Shown: positions 48,059 through 57,371 of the stretch, piece by piece
Numbering within the stretch: the stretch's first letter is position 1
How the letters are laid out: every line of letters begins with the position of its first letter
DNA from: Paragyromitra xinjiangensis
Taxonomy: Eukaryota; Ascomycota; Pezizomycetes; Pezizales; Discinaceae
Assembly (NCBI GenBank): GCA_038503065.1
Contig: JBCAMK010000007.1
Coordinates: forward strand, 1,674,001-1,738,000
Reading direction: 5' to 3'
Length of the DNA: 64,000 nt
Made by a program: the position numbers and the translations under genes
Notes under the pieces: model-generated
What the model was told of the DNA's origin: nothing
Seen by the model: the letters and a program-made list of their open reading frames with translations, nothing else
Databases searched by the model: none

Positions 48059-48649
48059 TCAATGATCTGGCCCTGTCTTCGACAGAGCGTCCCTAATATG
48101 ATAAACTTGCATCAAACTCTTCGGTTCCGTGTCGTTGTTAAAAACATACTGACCACCAATCCTTATCTTATCTCCATGCAGAGCCCTACAGTGCCTATAA
48201 ATGTGATTCGCCATCTTTCCCGCATCCTTTGACTGCATCCAAGTGCCATGAGGACCACATATCGCCACGACAGCGTGCCCATACTCCTTTAAATCCGTAC
48301 AGAGTGGTGGATCGATACGATTCTGCTGAGCAGGAACGTATAAGCGAGCACGGAGACCTTGAATGGCTTGGATTGCTTCATCTGCATCAGGGGATGCATC
48401 AGAGGTTTGGCAAAGCACGAATCCAGTGAGCATGGCACGCAGATCGTATAAGATCTTGTCTTCTGGCTCAGGCTCAGATGGAGCTGTGAAGAAAGGATAT
48501 GGCTCGTCCTGATTAGGCACGATACCTTCAGTGTAGATGATCTCATCAGGATCTGAGCCATACACATCATATTGCGGAGACGTGGGATGAGCATAAATTA
48601 AAGTGATAGAAGTTCCGCAGAGGATAAAAAGGGTATATAGAAGCCTCAT
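48059..48649 (-). CDS. Small secreted protein (candidate effector)
   Basis: An intronless frame of 196 residues. It starts with a clear signal peptide (MRLLYTLFILCGTSITLIYA, probable cleavage before HPTSPQ). The next 40 residues are acidic and Pro rich. The mature part has four cysteines, in FVLCQT, PLCTDL, VAICGPH and RHCRAL, which could form two disulfides, and ends in a region reading IGGQYVFNNDTE. The pattern of an Ala/Val-Ile-Cys-Gly block, then a helix, Cys, then a Gly-Gly strand is common among fungal small secreted proteins, but I cannot assign a named family. With a size under 200 residues, an even cysteine count and no enzyme motif, it would be listed as an effector-like protein. 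A role in host or microbe interaction is inference only. Confidence 0.7.
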   Translation of the reverse strand: MRLLYTLFILCGTSITLIYAHPTSPQYDVYGSDPDEIIYTEGIVPNQDEPYPFFTAPSEPEPEDKILYDLRAMLTGFVLCQTSDASPDADEAIQAIQGLRARLYVPAQQNRIDPPLCTDLKEYGHAVVAICGPHGTWMQSKDAGKMANHIYRHCRALHGDKIRIGGQYVFNNDTEPKSLMQVYHIRDALSKTGPDH

Positions 48650-49312
48650 CTTGGCCAGGAATGGGAAGTTACTGTCTTTATATTGGCGATGAGGGTTTTA
48701 GCAGGGATAGCGAACTTTCAGTGGCGAAGATGAGGGGTAAATGAGGACGGGGAGCAGAAGTTATAGAAAGCGCAAGAAGAAGCTAGAGATCAGTTTTTTG
48801 TGGCTGGGTTTTTACTAGCCACCATGTTTAACTAGTCCAGCCTTCAGTTTAGTCAGAAGCATGGCTTTCATGCTCCCAACAGAAATGATTTTTATCAAAG
48901 AGCCGAGTCTCAAGAAGTAGCCATACGACTAGATTTTTTGCACCTATAATCGAGGCAAAAAGAGTCGTTCATTTTAGTTATACAGATGTTCTTTTCTCTC
49001 TCCAAATATACGAAGATTAAGAATACATGTCTAAACCACAAGCCCTTCCTAAAGTAGGATCATGTATCATCACTCGGCAGCAACACTATGTCTTATTTGA
49101 TACCAACCCTTTCGTAACAACTTGTCTCTCCACCATTACTAGTACTTGCGTAAAAGTCATATTTAAGAGGAGAAACTCATCCGTAAAGCCTCCGAGCATT
49201 TGCCAAACCATACCAGACTATTTGTATATAGGGGTGAAATACAAACCCACTTCCTCACGCAAGCACAGCCAAATGCCCTCTGAAGTAACATTACTCCTAA
49301 ATCCTTCAGATC
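48650..49312. other. Intergenic stretch
   Basis: This is the upstream region of the small secreted protein gene (minus) and the 3' flank of the RGG-tailed gene. A 102-codon plus-strand frame at 49027-49335 overlaps the 3' end of the latter and is not credible. No other structure is seen. Confidence 0.5.
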
Positions 49313-50596
49313 CTACATACCTCCTCGCATATTAACTCCCCAAGCTGCTCCTCTGCCATTTACCATTCCCCTAGCTGCCCGACTTCCACCTCCTCTGCCT
49401 CTCCTTCTCCCCCTCAATGTGGCACCACCCCTACTCCCCACCACAACCCCATCCATACCCCTAAACTCCGGTCTATCTCTAGATTCATCTAGCTGCTCCG
49501 TAAATCCATAGTCTGGCACATCCACATCTTCATGCAAAAGTCGTCGACAAATCAGGAGATACCACTGTGAGTACTCTCTATCGAGCGCAACGTACCCATC
49601 AAGGTTTATTGCCCTAGACTGTTGTGTGAAGCTGCGATGCCCCCCACGTCTCTCATAATAGTGATTTCGGTAACGTGTTGCTGGAGGGACCCATTCGGAC
49701 CGAGTATATGGTGCTTTTGGTTGTGAATGAAGGGGTAATTTCGTAGGGACGCGGTATTTATGTGCATCTATACCTATTAGCTGCTCGGAGGGGGAAGAGG
49801 TGCCGGTCGCTGCACTATTAGTGTCCGGAATAGCGAGCATGGGTAGTGATATGTCGCCTACTAAACCAGGAGCAGTAGGAGTAACTACAGCTCCTGAAGA
49901 CCGATGCCGTTCCGGAACGGGAGGTGAGAGACTCTCGAGAGCCTGCTCTTCGAGAGTGGACATAGGACGTCGACGCTCATAGCTTAGGCCAAGGAGGTGG
50001 ATATCAGGTTTATTTACACTATCGGAATTATCAAGCTTTGAATCAAGGTTGGGCTGTGGTTCCCGTTCTGAAAACTCGAAGGGAAGCGAAACAGGAATTG
50101 GTGGAGGTGCACGCTTTGGTGCCCCTGGTGAAGGGAGGGGAGAAATCAATTCTTGTATGGTAGATAGGCGGTCAGCGTTGAGTTTTGTTGTAGTGTGACG
50201 CCCTCTTCTCGATCTCCAGTTTTTAGGCATTTGTGCTGGTTCTGCTTCACCTATTATAGGAACATTTAGTTCCTCTCCTATTCCGTCTTCAGATTTTGAG
50301 TGCGTGTCCGGTACTAATTTCTGCAGGATAACCTTCTCATTTTCGTGACTGCTAGGGTAGACAGGCAACGGTTTTCGTCGGAGCTCGGAGAGGCTATTTG
50401 ATCTAGCCGGAGGTGGTACCAGAGACGACACCGAGGAACCCGAAAAAATTGGGTATTCGCAAACCACTGGAGAATCGAAGTCAAAGTATGGAAACAGTGA
50501 CTTACTCTCATGTGGCTTAGGGCAGACGGTCTGAAAGTTGCTATCCTTAAGCTCGTCATGGGGAGCTGTTTGTTCGAGCAGTGTCTCGGTGGACAT
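49313..50596 (-). CDS. Disordered protein with RGG-rich C-terminus
   Basis: A single exon of 427 residues, starting with ATG at 50596. Most of it is low complexity: Pro/Ser-rich stretches (SLVPPPARSNSLSELRRKP, ISPLPSPGAPKRAPPPIP) and acidic patches. A short possible folded segment lies near 330-375 (INLDGYVALDREYSQWYLLICRRLLHED is its core region, shown here in part as YVALDREYSQWYLLI). The last 45 residues are an Arg-Gly box (RGRRRGRGGGSRAARG). RGG boxes usually bind RNA and are targets of arginine methylation. No named family is recognised. Like the CCCH protein 3 kb away it is an RNA-binding candidate, but there is no evidence that the two work together. Confidence 0.7.
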   Translation of the reverse strand: MSTETLLEQTAPHDELKDSNFQTVCPKPHESKSLFPYFDFDSPVVCEYPIFSGSSVSSLVPPPARSNSLSELRRKPLPVYPSSHENEKVILQKLVPDTHSKSEDGIGEELNVPIIGEAEPAQMPKNWRSRRGRHTTTKLNADRLSTIQELISPLPSPGAPKRAPPPIPVSLPFEFSEREPQPNLDSKLDNSDSVNKPDIHLLGLSYERRRPMSTLEEQALESLSPPVPERHRSSGAVVTPTAPGLVGDISLPMLAIPDTNSAATGTSSPSEQLIGIDAHKYRVPTKLPLHSQPKAPYTRSEWVPPATRYRNHYYERRGGHRSFTQQSRAINLDGYVALDREYSQWYLLICRRLLHEDVDVPDYGFTEQLDESRDRPEFRGMDGVVVGSRGGATLRGRRRGRGGGSRAARGMVNGRGAAWGVNMRGGM

Positions 50597-51360
50597 AGTT
50601 AGGTGAGGGACTGTGATGGAGATAGTGGGGTAACGGTGGTACCAAAACGAAACTTAGAGCCGAGTTTTATACTGCTGGAGCTAAAATATAGTGAACCACA
50701 GTATATCCAGGAGAAGTTAGGAATAAGTACGATTTGCAGCCATTATAACCACAGAGTAAATGGCCATGGTTTAGATTGAATCACTTTGATAGTTTGGATA
50801 CCATGAAATATAATGATAAATTCAACCGCCCAACTCTATCAAAGGTTAGGACGATATCCAAGCTACCCACATATATGTATGCATACATATGCAGAAACTG
50901 CAAGATTTGTGGAAATCTAGAGGTCTACGTACGGCAATTAAATTTTATGGGAGAAACCGGTGATTAAATGTGACTTAGAGCTTCGAACATACAAAGAGCC
51001 CCGTGGAATATACTAGCATACCGCACACTATATGCTATAGAATATAGCATGTTAAAGAAAAATAGCATTGAATAAGCAGTCGCTGGAACGCCGGTATACG
51101 TATATCTGTACTTGCCCAGGTGCTATCTCTTACTTCCAGGCTACGATTTGTACTTATTGTGCTTACCCCACGTGATACACGTGTCCTAAACTGGCCACAT
51201 CCCTCCACCGCTGTTTCATTCAAGGCTTTGATCCCTATCTTAGATCCATTCACCAAAAAATCCATAGAATACATGCCCAAATATCATTGGCCATAACTAT
51301 AACATTACTTACTCCTAAACTATACTTTATTCATCTCATTATATCCCATATCATACCATC
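50597..51360. other. Intergenic stretch
   Basis: The 0.76 kb between the RGG-tailed gene's start and the 3' end of the acyl-CoA dehydrogenase gene holds only short overlapping frames. No repeat or RNA gene is seen. Confidence 0.5.
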
Positions 51361-52820
51361 CTATAACTTTGACGTCGCCTCCAAAGCTTTGATCTTCCTT
51401 TTGTATCCCTTCACTAGTTCTCTCACCCCAAGGTCCAATAACACATCCTCGCTCCCCCCCGGTATTACCGCGCCTGGCACATCCATATAAATCCTTTGCA
51501 CCAACTCGCCCCTCCCACTCCTCGTAAGCCCATTCCCACCCAGCAATACCACAGCTGTCCTTGCAACATTATCCAGCACTATCCCTGCGCTCGCCTTCAC
51601 AAGCCCCGTCAGTCCCCCTAGCTCACGATCTGCATCCTCCTTCGTCATTTTGCTCATCTGGTAGGCTATCTGTTCCACCCATGCCCACTGTGCTTCAACC
51701 GCTGCACCAGCCTTTGCGAGGCGGTGACGCACAACGGGCTGTTCGATGAGCGGTTTGCCAAACGCCTCACGTTTGAGAGTGTAGTCGAGTGCCGTACTCA
51801 CAGCTACTCGGGCCTGTCGAGTAACACCGATGGAGATGGTCAGCCGCTCGTGGTTGAAGTTAGTCATAATGTATTTCATCCCCTTGCCCTCTTCGCCAAT
51901 TAGGTTGGCCACTGGAACACGAACATCTTCGAGAGTGATGAAAGTCGTTCCAGATGTCGCGAGGCCTGTGACAGGGAGTTTTCGAAGAGTTACACCAGGA
52001 ATAGACTGAAGTGGAATAAGAAGCAGGGAAAGGCCACTTGGTCCGGGGCCACCAGTGCGGACTGCCGTAGTGGCATAGTCGGCCCAGATTCCGTTGGTTA
52101 TCCTTTACGAAACAATATCAGTTCCACTTCTCCTCTTAAAGGGGGGAGGTTGCTGACCATTTCTTCTGCCCGTTAACAATGTATTCCTTTCCATCTGCGC
52201 TCTTCACCGCAGTTGTCTCGATCCCAGCGACATCGCTGCCTGCGCCCGGTTCTGTAATCGCAATACAGGCACGCGCCTTACCCGTAAGGAGGTCGGGGAT
52301 GAAGCGTTCTTGGAGATCTCGACTACCATATTTAAGTATTGGGGGGACGCCAAAGGCCATGCCTGTTGTGATAGATGCGCCAGGGCCTGACAATCCGCTA
52401 CGTGCCATCTATTCTCGTTATAAATTAATAAATTATATTCTCCACCTTTGTGATTCACGAAAAAAATCCAAGTTGAAAGGGGAATAGCCAAACCTCATCC
52501 GCATGAATCAAAAAATGTATATAATCAAACTCTGTGACATTTAACCCTCCTAGAAGCTTTTCTAGTCCTAGGCGTTTACACCATTCCACAGGCAACGGCG
52601 CAGGTAGAGTTGGAATCAACATATTCGCTGCTGCGAACTTCTTGAAGACCTCTGGGGGAACTAGTTCCTCCCTTTCCCAGTCCATAGCATGTGCAGTGAG
52701 GTTGATCGTGATGAAGGCACGACATGCTTTTTGCCAGGCGAGGTGCGAGGGCGTATAGTAAGGAGAAGGGAGACCAAGGATATAGGGAGGCTCGGAGAAA
52801 GGGATCGCAGGAGCAGTCAT
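51361..52820 (-). CDS. Acyl-CoA dehydrogenase with C-terminal SKL (peroxisomal)
   Basis: An FAD flavoprotein of the acyl-CoA dehydrogenase superfamily. Three exons on the minus strand (52820-52494, 52408-52158, 52102-51361) give 439 residues. Family blocks include ITEPGAGSDVAGI, VNGQKKW-ITNGIWADY (rebuilt by the second splice), NLIGEEGKGMKYIMTNFNHE, TRQARVAVSTALDY, REAFGKPLIEQPVVRHRLA and IPGGSEDVLLDLGVR. The last three residues are SKL, a perfect PTS1 signal, so the enzyme should be in peroxisomes. Where many mitochondrial members have the catalytic Glu in IYEGT, this one reads VIPGGSED, as I recall for this fungal subfamily, so the base may lie elsewhere. The exact acyl substrate cannot be told from sequence. 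The start at 52820 is the first ATG giving the family's N-terminus (FSEPPYILGLPSPYY). Confidence 0.92.
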
Positions 52821-53540
52821 CGTGAAACTTTCCTTTGAGGTTGATGAACAGAAGAGCTGAAAACTCGAGTGAAGTTGATGAGGAACAAAGAAGCTCAAGT
52901 TCGTCCACCTTGTCGTACTACGTATACGTATTAAGGGATCAGTAACAGAGAAGCATCTCAAACGTAGGTAAAGTTCATACATACATGTACTTGCTTGCCT
53001 CTAACTTGATAACTCGCTTGGATAATCGCGATATCCGATATCGGTTGATAACAGGCTTGGGGGTTGTGGGGAATCCCTGGATATCATTAGGAGGAGGAGC
53101 CGCCGCCGAGGTTAACCGCTTATGTCCATGTGACAGATGGAAAGCAAATGTATTCAGGTTGAGATTCCAGATGCACAGCTATAGAACCCAGTTAGCAGCC
53201 ACACACACATGTAGGTAATGAAGGTTAAATCTAGAAATTACTTAGGATCTCATCTTAATAAAATTGTATATTAGTCTACTGTAGTGTATTCGAGTGTGAA
53301 CGAAAAAGGAATGTTTAATAGAAACAACCCTAACCCTGTTAGATATGATACAGCCTTCCTAAATACTAACAAGGAGCAACTCTCACACGATCATGCCCAC
53401 TCTTATCTGAAGCCCTCTATCAAATTACCAAACGCCATTGACTCAGCACAAATAAGATTACTCTCTGCCCAACCTACTACAACTCAAATAACAAGAAATA
53501 TAAGCTCTTATTTCCGAGAGACAATTCAAATAAACTCACC
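52821..53540. other. Intergenic stretch
   Basis: This is the upstream region of the acyl-CoA dehydrogenase gene. A TACATGTA palindrome lies at about 52982. The small plus-strand frames at 52985-53218 and 53284-53559 match nothing. No other feature is seen. Confidence 0.45.
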
Positions 53541-53780
53541 TCACGCTTCTGCTGGCTGATTCAAACTCCCAAAAACCCCACCCACAGTACCAGCAATTGC
53601 ACCCACAACTAATACCATGCATACGACAAAGACCAAGACAAAGATTTCTCTGCGAACCTACAGCAAGGAGACTTTACACATTTAATCCCCTTACAGGCAA
53701 TATCTACTGCAACTTGATGGACATGTGCTCACTTACCCCGAATAGACACGGCAAAACCCGGCTCCCTTTGTCTCACTCAT
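53541..53780 (-). CDS. Possible tiny single-pass membrane protein, two exons
   Basis: A short model too small for routine ORF calling: exons 53780-53737 and 53649-53541, GTAAGT donor, TTCGCAG acceptor, phases consistent, 50 residues. The N-terminus is MSETKGAGFCRVYSG and the second exon encodes a strong transmembrane segment (EIFVLVFVVCMVLVVGAIAG) ending in GTVGGVFGS. Such Gly-rich membrane helices are common near the N-terminus of larger fungal membrane or secreted proteins, so this could be the front of a longer or truncated gene: a GTGAGT donor sits just after the stop. No family is recognised. Confidence 0.3.
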
Positions 53781-54511
53781 ACAGCATTAGCGGCAGACTC
53801 GCTTATTATGTATAGTTGGTGTATAATCTACGATCCCGGAGCTTGAATATCCGTCTATTCCCGCGCACGAACCGTCTCGATCAGCTTGACTTTCATTGTT
53901 TCTCCGCTTCTGTGTTCGAGATGAAGGGGTGAACCACGGACCCACCCCGTAGAGATCTCGTTGGAAACTCTAGTATGTCGAGGGTCTCCTAATCTTCCCA
54001 ACTGCTTATGCAGGTTGACGTCTTTGGTGTGGGTGTAATCTCGGTGAAGGATTTCACCTCGTTGCCCCTTGTGTCTAGCTAGGGGGGTTTCCTGGCCAAA
54101 CCATCTATCAACCCAGAGAACCAGAAAGGTATACTCAAAACCTACTTACTCACCAGTAGCCAGGTATCCGTTTGAATCTATAACCTAAATTATCATTGAA
54201 ATCGGTGTAAATTGAGAACCATTAATTACATGCTTCTTCGAATCTAGATCTAGATGACATACGCTCGAAAACCTAGCTATATACCCTTAATACCCCCCAC
54301 GAATATAAACAAACCCCCAAACGCTGCGCTATTAAACATAAAATCCGTCTAAATAGGTATCACCAAATGCCGATCCAAAATCCAAAAACTCCAGAACCAT
54401 AATAAGCCCCCAGAACAAGAACCTCCCCCTTTAAAAAATAAACAAGAAACAATCAGAAATCTACTAAATACAGATGTCATAAGCAATCGTCTGTCGTAGT
54501 CTACCTCAAAG
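53781..54511. other. Stretch between the GH92 stop and the tiny membrane gene
   Basis: Apart from the unexplained open frame at 53855-54145, which lies on the same strand as both neighbours, nothing is recognised. The sequence from 54190 to 54511 is AT-rich and is probably the GH92 3' UTR and flank. Confidence 0.45.
53855..54145 (-). other. Unexplained 96-codon open frame without ATG start
   Basis: Read on the minus strand from 54145, this frame stays open for 96 codons and stops with TAG at 53857-53855. The translation looks protein-like and is rich in charged residues and His/Arg (RHKGQRGEILHRDYTHTKDV, LHKQLGRLGDPRHTRV, NEISTGWVRGSPLHLEHRSG). Its only Met is near the end, so it is not an independent ORF. 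It could be an internal or last exon, a fragment of a mobile-element protein, or chance. TTGATAG at about 54085-54092 is a possible splice acceptor for it. I do not recognise a family. Confidence 0.25.
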
Positions 54512-57371
54512 TCATGTAAAAGTTGTTGCAAAACTCGGCGGTCTTGCCCCCGTATCCCACTGCGTCCTCTCACTCCCAAGCACGAACTCCAACACTCCCC
54601 CATCTTTAAACAAATCATCCCACACAAGCCAGTTCTTATCCCAGACCTCCCCATTCAACGTAACCCCCTGAACAAAGTATGCCGTATCGGATCCCCCAGT
54701 AGACTTAATAGTGACTTTTTTCGAGTCACCAAGGTGGAGGTTGAGTTCCGAGAACCATGGAGAACCAATGAGGAAAGTTGTTGTTGCCGTCATCGGATAG
54801 AGGCCGATCATGTTCCAGAGAAGCCAAGATTGCATAGCACCCGCATCACTATTTCCAGGAAGCCCTTCGTTGCCGGTGTTGTAGTATGATTTTGCAATAA
54901 AACGAGATTTCTCGACTGAGAGGTCTTGGCGGTTGACGAAATTGAACAGATAGGGAGATGCAAAGCCTAAAAGACATAAGTTAATACGAAGCCTAGGATA
55001 AAAGGAACATCTAAGCATTTAGGAACGTACTCGGCTCATTTCCAGGGTTAAATAGAGTCTTCCCAAATCTTCCCTCTCCATTTGGATTCGCGCCAGGCTC
55101 AAAAAGCTTCTCCAACCTCTTCGTGAACATTTCATCGCCACCCATATACTCAATAAGCGTAACCATATCATGATGAGCACCAAACGAGTACTCGAACGGG
55201 AGCGCCTGGTAATAGTTATCCCCCCAGTAACAGCCCCCACAACTCAACGGATTCTGCGGTGGATCCGGAAAAGCCCCTCCCTCATCAATCGGCGAGAGAA
55301 ACCCCGAGAACCCATCAACAGTAGAGTTCACATCCCAATGATTCCTCCAATTCCTTGAACGGTTGAGATATTTCTCAGCATCCTCCATTTTCCCAAGTCC
55401 TTTCGCAACCTGAGATAGTGAGAAATCGTTCAAAGAGTACTCCGATGCGCGAGAGACACTGCGGGTGTATTTGGTCGTGATAAAACCCTTTTCTAGCCAG
55501 TCCGGTAATGCACCTCTTCCCTCCTTGGTCGAAGAGTCTTTAGCCATCTTATCATTGTTGTTCACTGGCGTTACTTCCGCATCTTTGACCATGGCTTTAT
55601 AACCATCCTCCCAATCAATACCCTCGCGAACACCCTTGACGTATGCATCGGCAAGAACATTGTCACCATCGCTTCCCCCTTGAGTTCTCCCGTTGAAGTT
55701 TGAAGATCGGGCGTCGGGGAGATAACCTTCGTTGCGCCAGATATCGATGAGAGAGCGGATATAATCATCGTAACGATGCGGTAGGAGGATATGCATGAGT
55801 GGAGTGTGACAGCGGAATAAGTCCCAGAGAGTGAATATATCGTCATACTAATCAGCTATATCAGCTTAACTATTCCTTCAGGATGAAGAGTTGGCGAATT
55901 GGGCGGAATTACATATGGTTCTGTAGATTCCCATTTCGGGTTTTCCCCAGTTCTGTTGGATGGGATGAGAAACATGCCGTACAGAGTCGAATAGAGAAGC
56001 TCTAGTTTTTCTTGATCGGTCTATATCCCTCTCATCAGCTTCATCTAGCCTCTCGTAAACTTCTACCCTCTTTGTTTTTGGTCTTTCGAAACTTACTTCA
56101 GTAGTAGTAACCGTAGAAAAGATCTCGTTATTCCAAGCTTGTCTCGCCGAGTTCACCAGCGAAGTAAATGAGTTAGTCGACGGAATTTCCCGGTCTACAA
56201 AGTCACAAGCTTTTTGCGCAGAAATGAATGATATTCCGATTTTCGACTCTACGACAATCTGAGTCGAGTTCACACCAGGGGGACGAAATGAAATAGCTGC
56301 GCCAAGTCTCTTTTTACCAGTGACGCTAGAATTGGTTCCGAAGGAGTCTAGTATTTCGCCGGTAACACCAGCTCCAGAGAATGTCCGGACCCGTGACGGC
56401 ATGGTATCAAAGGAACCGCAGAAAAATATTTTCCAGTCCTCGCCTTGAAGACGCGTAAGTCAAAAAAGCAAAAAATAAAGCAAAACCCAATAAAATGCAA
56501 AGGAAACAAATTACCTAAATTCCAGCCGCCATTGTACACACCAAACCCCTTGTATGTCCCATCCGTATCGACCTCAATTGAGCCCTCGACATAATGTTGC
56601 TCAATACCCTGTCCTCTAAAGCTCGGTAAAAAATGAGATACGTCCACCAAAACATGGACTTCGTCTGTCGCGTTCGAGAAAGTATGGCGCAGCATTCCGG
56701 TATGTTGAGATGCAGTTAATTGGGTATTAACCCCATTCGCTAGTGAGGTCTTATAAATTCCAACTGAGGCTTGGTCTACTGTTAACCGTTCAACTGATTG
56801 ATCTGCAAGCGGATTCTCTAATGCCCCAACAACAGGAAGTTGGGAAACAGTCCCATACTTTGGAGCCCCGCCAGTTCCAGACTCATGCATCAAGGAGAAT
56901 CCAGTTACCTTCCCTAAGGGGTGGAAACCGGAGTAGGGATCGCCAGTACCAGAAGGCGGTTGCACATCGACTCCTATTTTGACAACACCAAAGGGTAGAG
57001 TGACGCCTGGAAACATGTTGCCGCCATTCTGGGCGCCCATGCTGCCTAGTTTTTAGTATCAACTAACATGATATATCCTACTGACTTGGCAGAACTTACA
57101 ATGGCTGGACATAGCTCGATAGCGAGGCATCTACTATAAGTGGTTCAGCCTGAGCTCTTCTGTGATGATGGCCACTTTTCTTCGCAGCAACGATGTGGAG
57201 GCCCACTCCAAGTGAGATAGCTGTGGATATGAGAAACATCACAATGATGCCGAGTACCAAAAGCCCTTTAGGAGAGAATCCGCAATAGCCACTGCTAGAG
57301 CACCTTTCCACATTCTCATTCTCCCCCTCGGGTTTTATATTACTTTCAGAAACATCTTCGGTAGTGGACAT
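54512..57371 (-). CDS. Glycoside hydrolase family 92 alpha-mannosidase, membrane-anchored
   Basis: A calcium-dependent exo-alpha-mannosidase, probably acting on alpha-1,2-linked mannose of N-glycans or mannan. Six exons (57371-57100, 57041-56515, 56443-56097, 56020-55913, 55847-55031, 54966-54512) give 841 residues. An N-terminal cytosolic tail is followed by one transmembrane helix (about 40-65, LLVLGIIVMFLISTAISLGV), a type II topology. GH92 blocks follow: PFMGAQNGGNMFPGVTLPFG (first splice), FSLMHESGTGG, LLYSTLYGMFLIPSN, YDDIFTLWDLFRCHTPLM, GGSDGDNVLADAYVKG, FNPGNEPS-FASPYLFNF, and NSDAGAMQSWLLWNMIGLYP. The intron between exons 3 and 4 (56096-56021) was placed so that TDQEKLELLYSTLY is restored; reading through gives a nonsensical frame. 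The ATG at 57371 is the first in frame. The Golgi or plasma membrane is the likely location. Confidence 0.93.
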
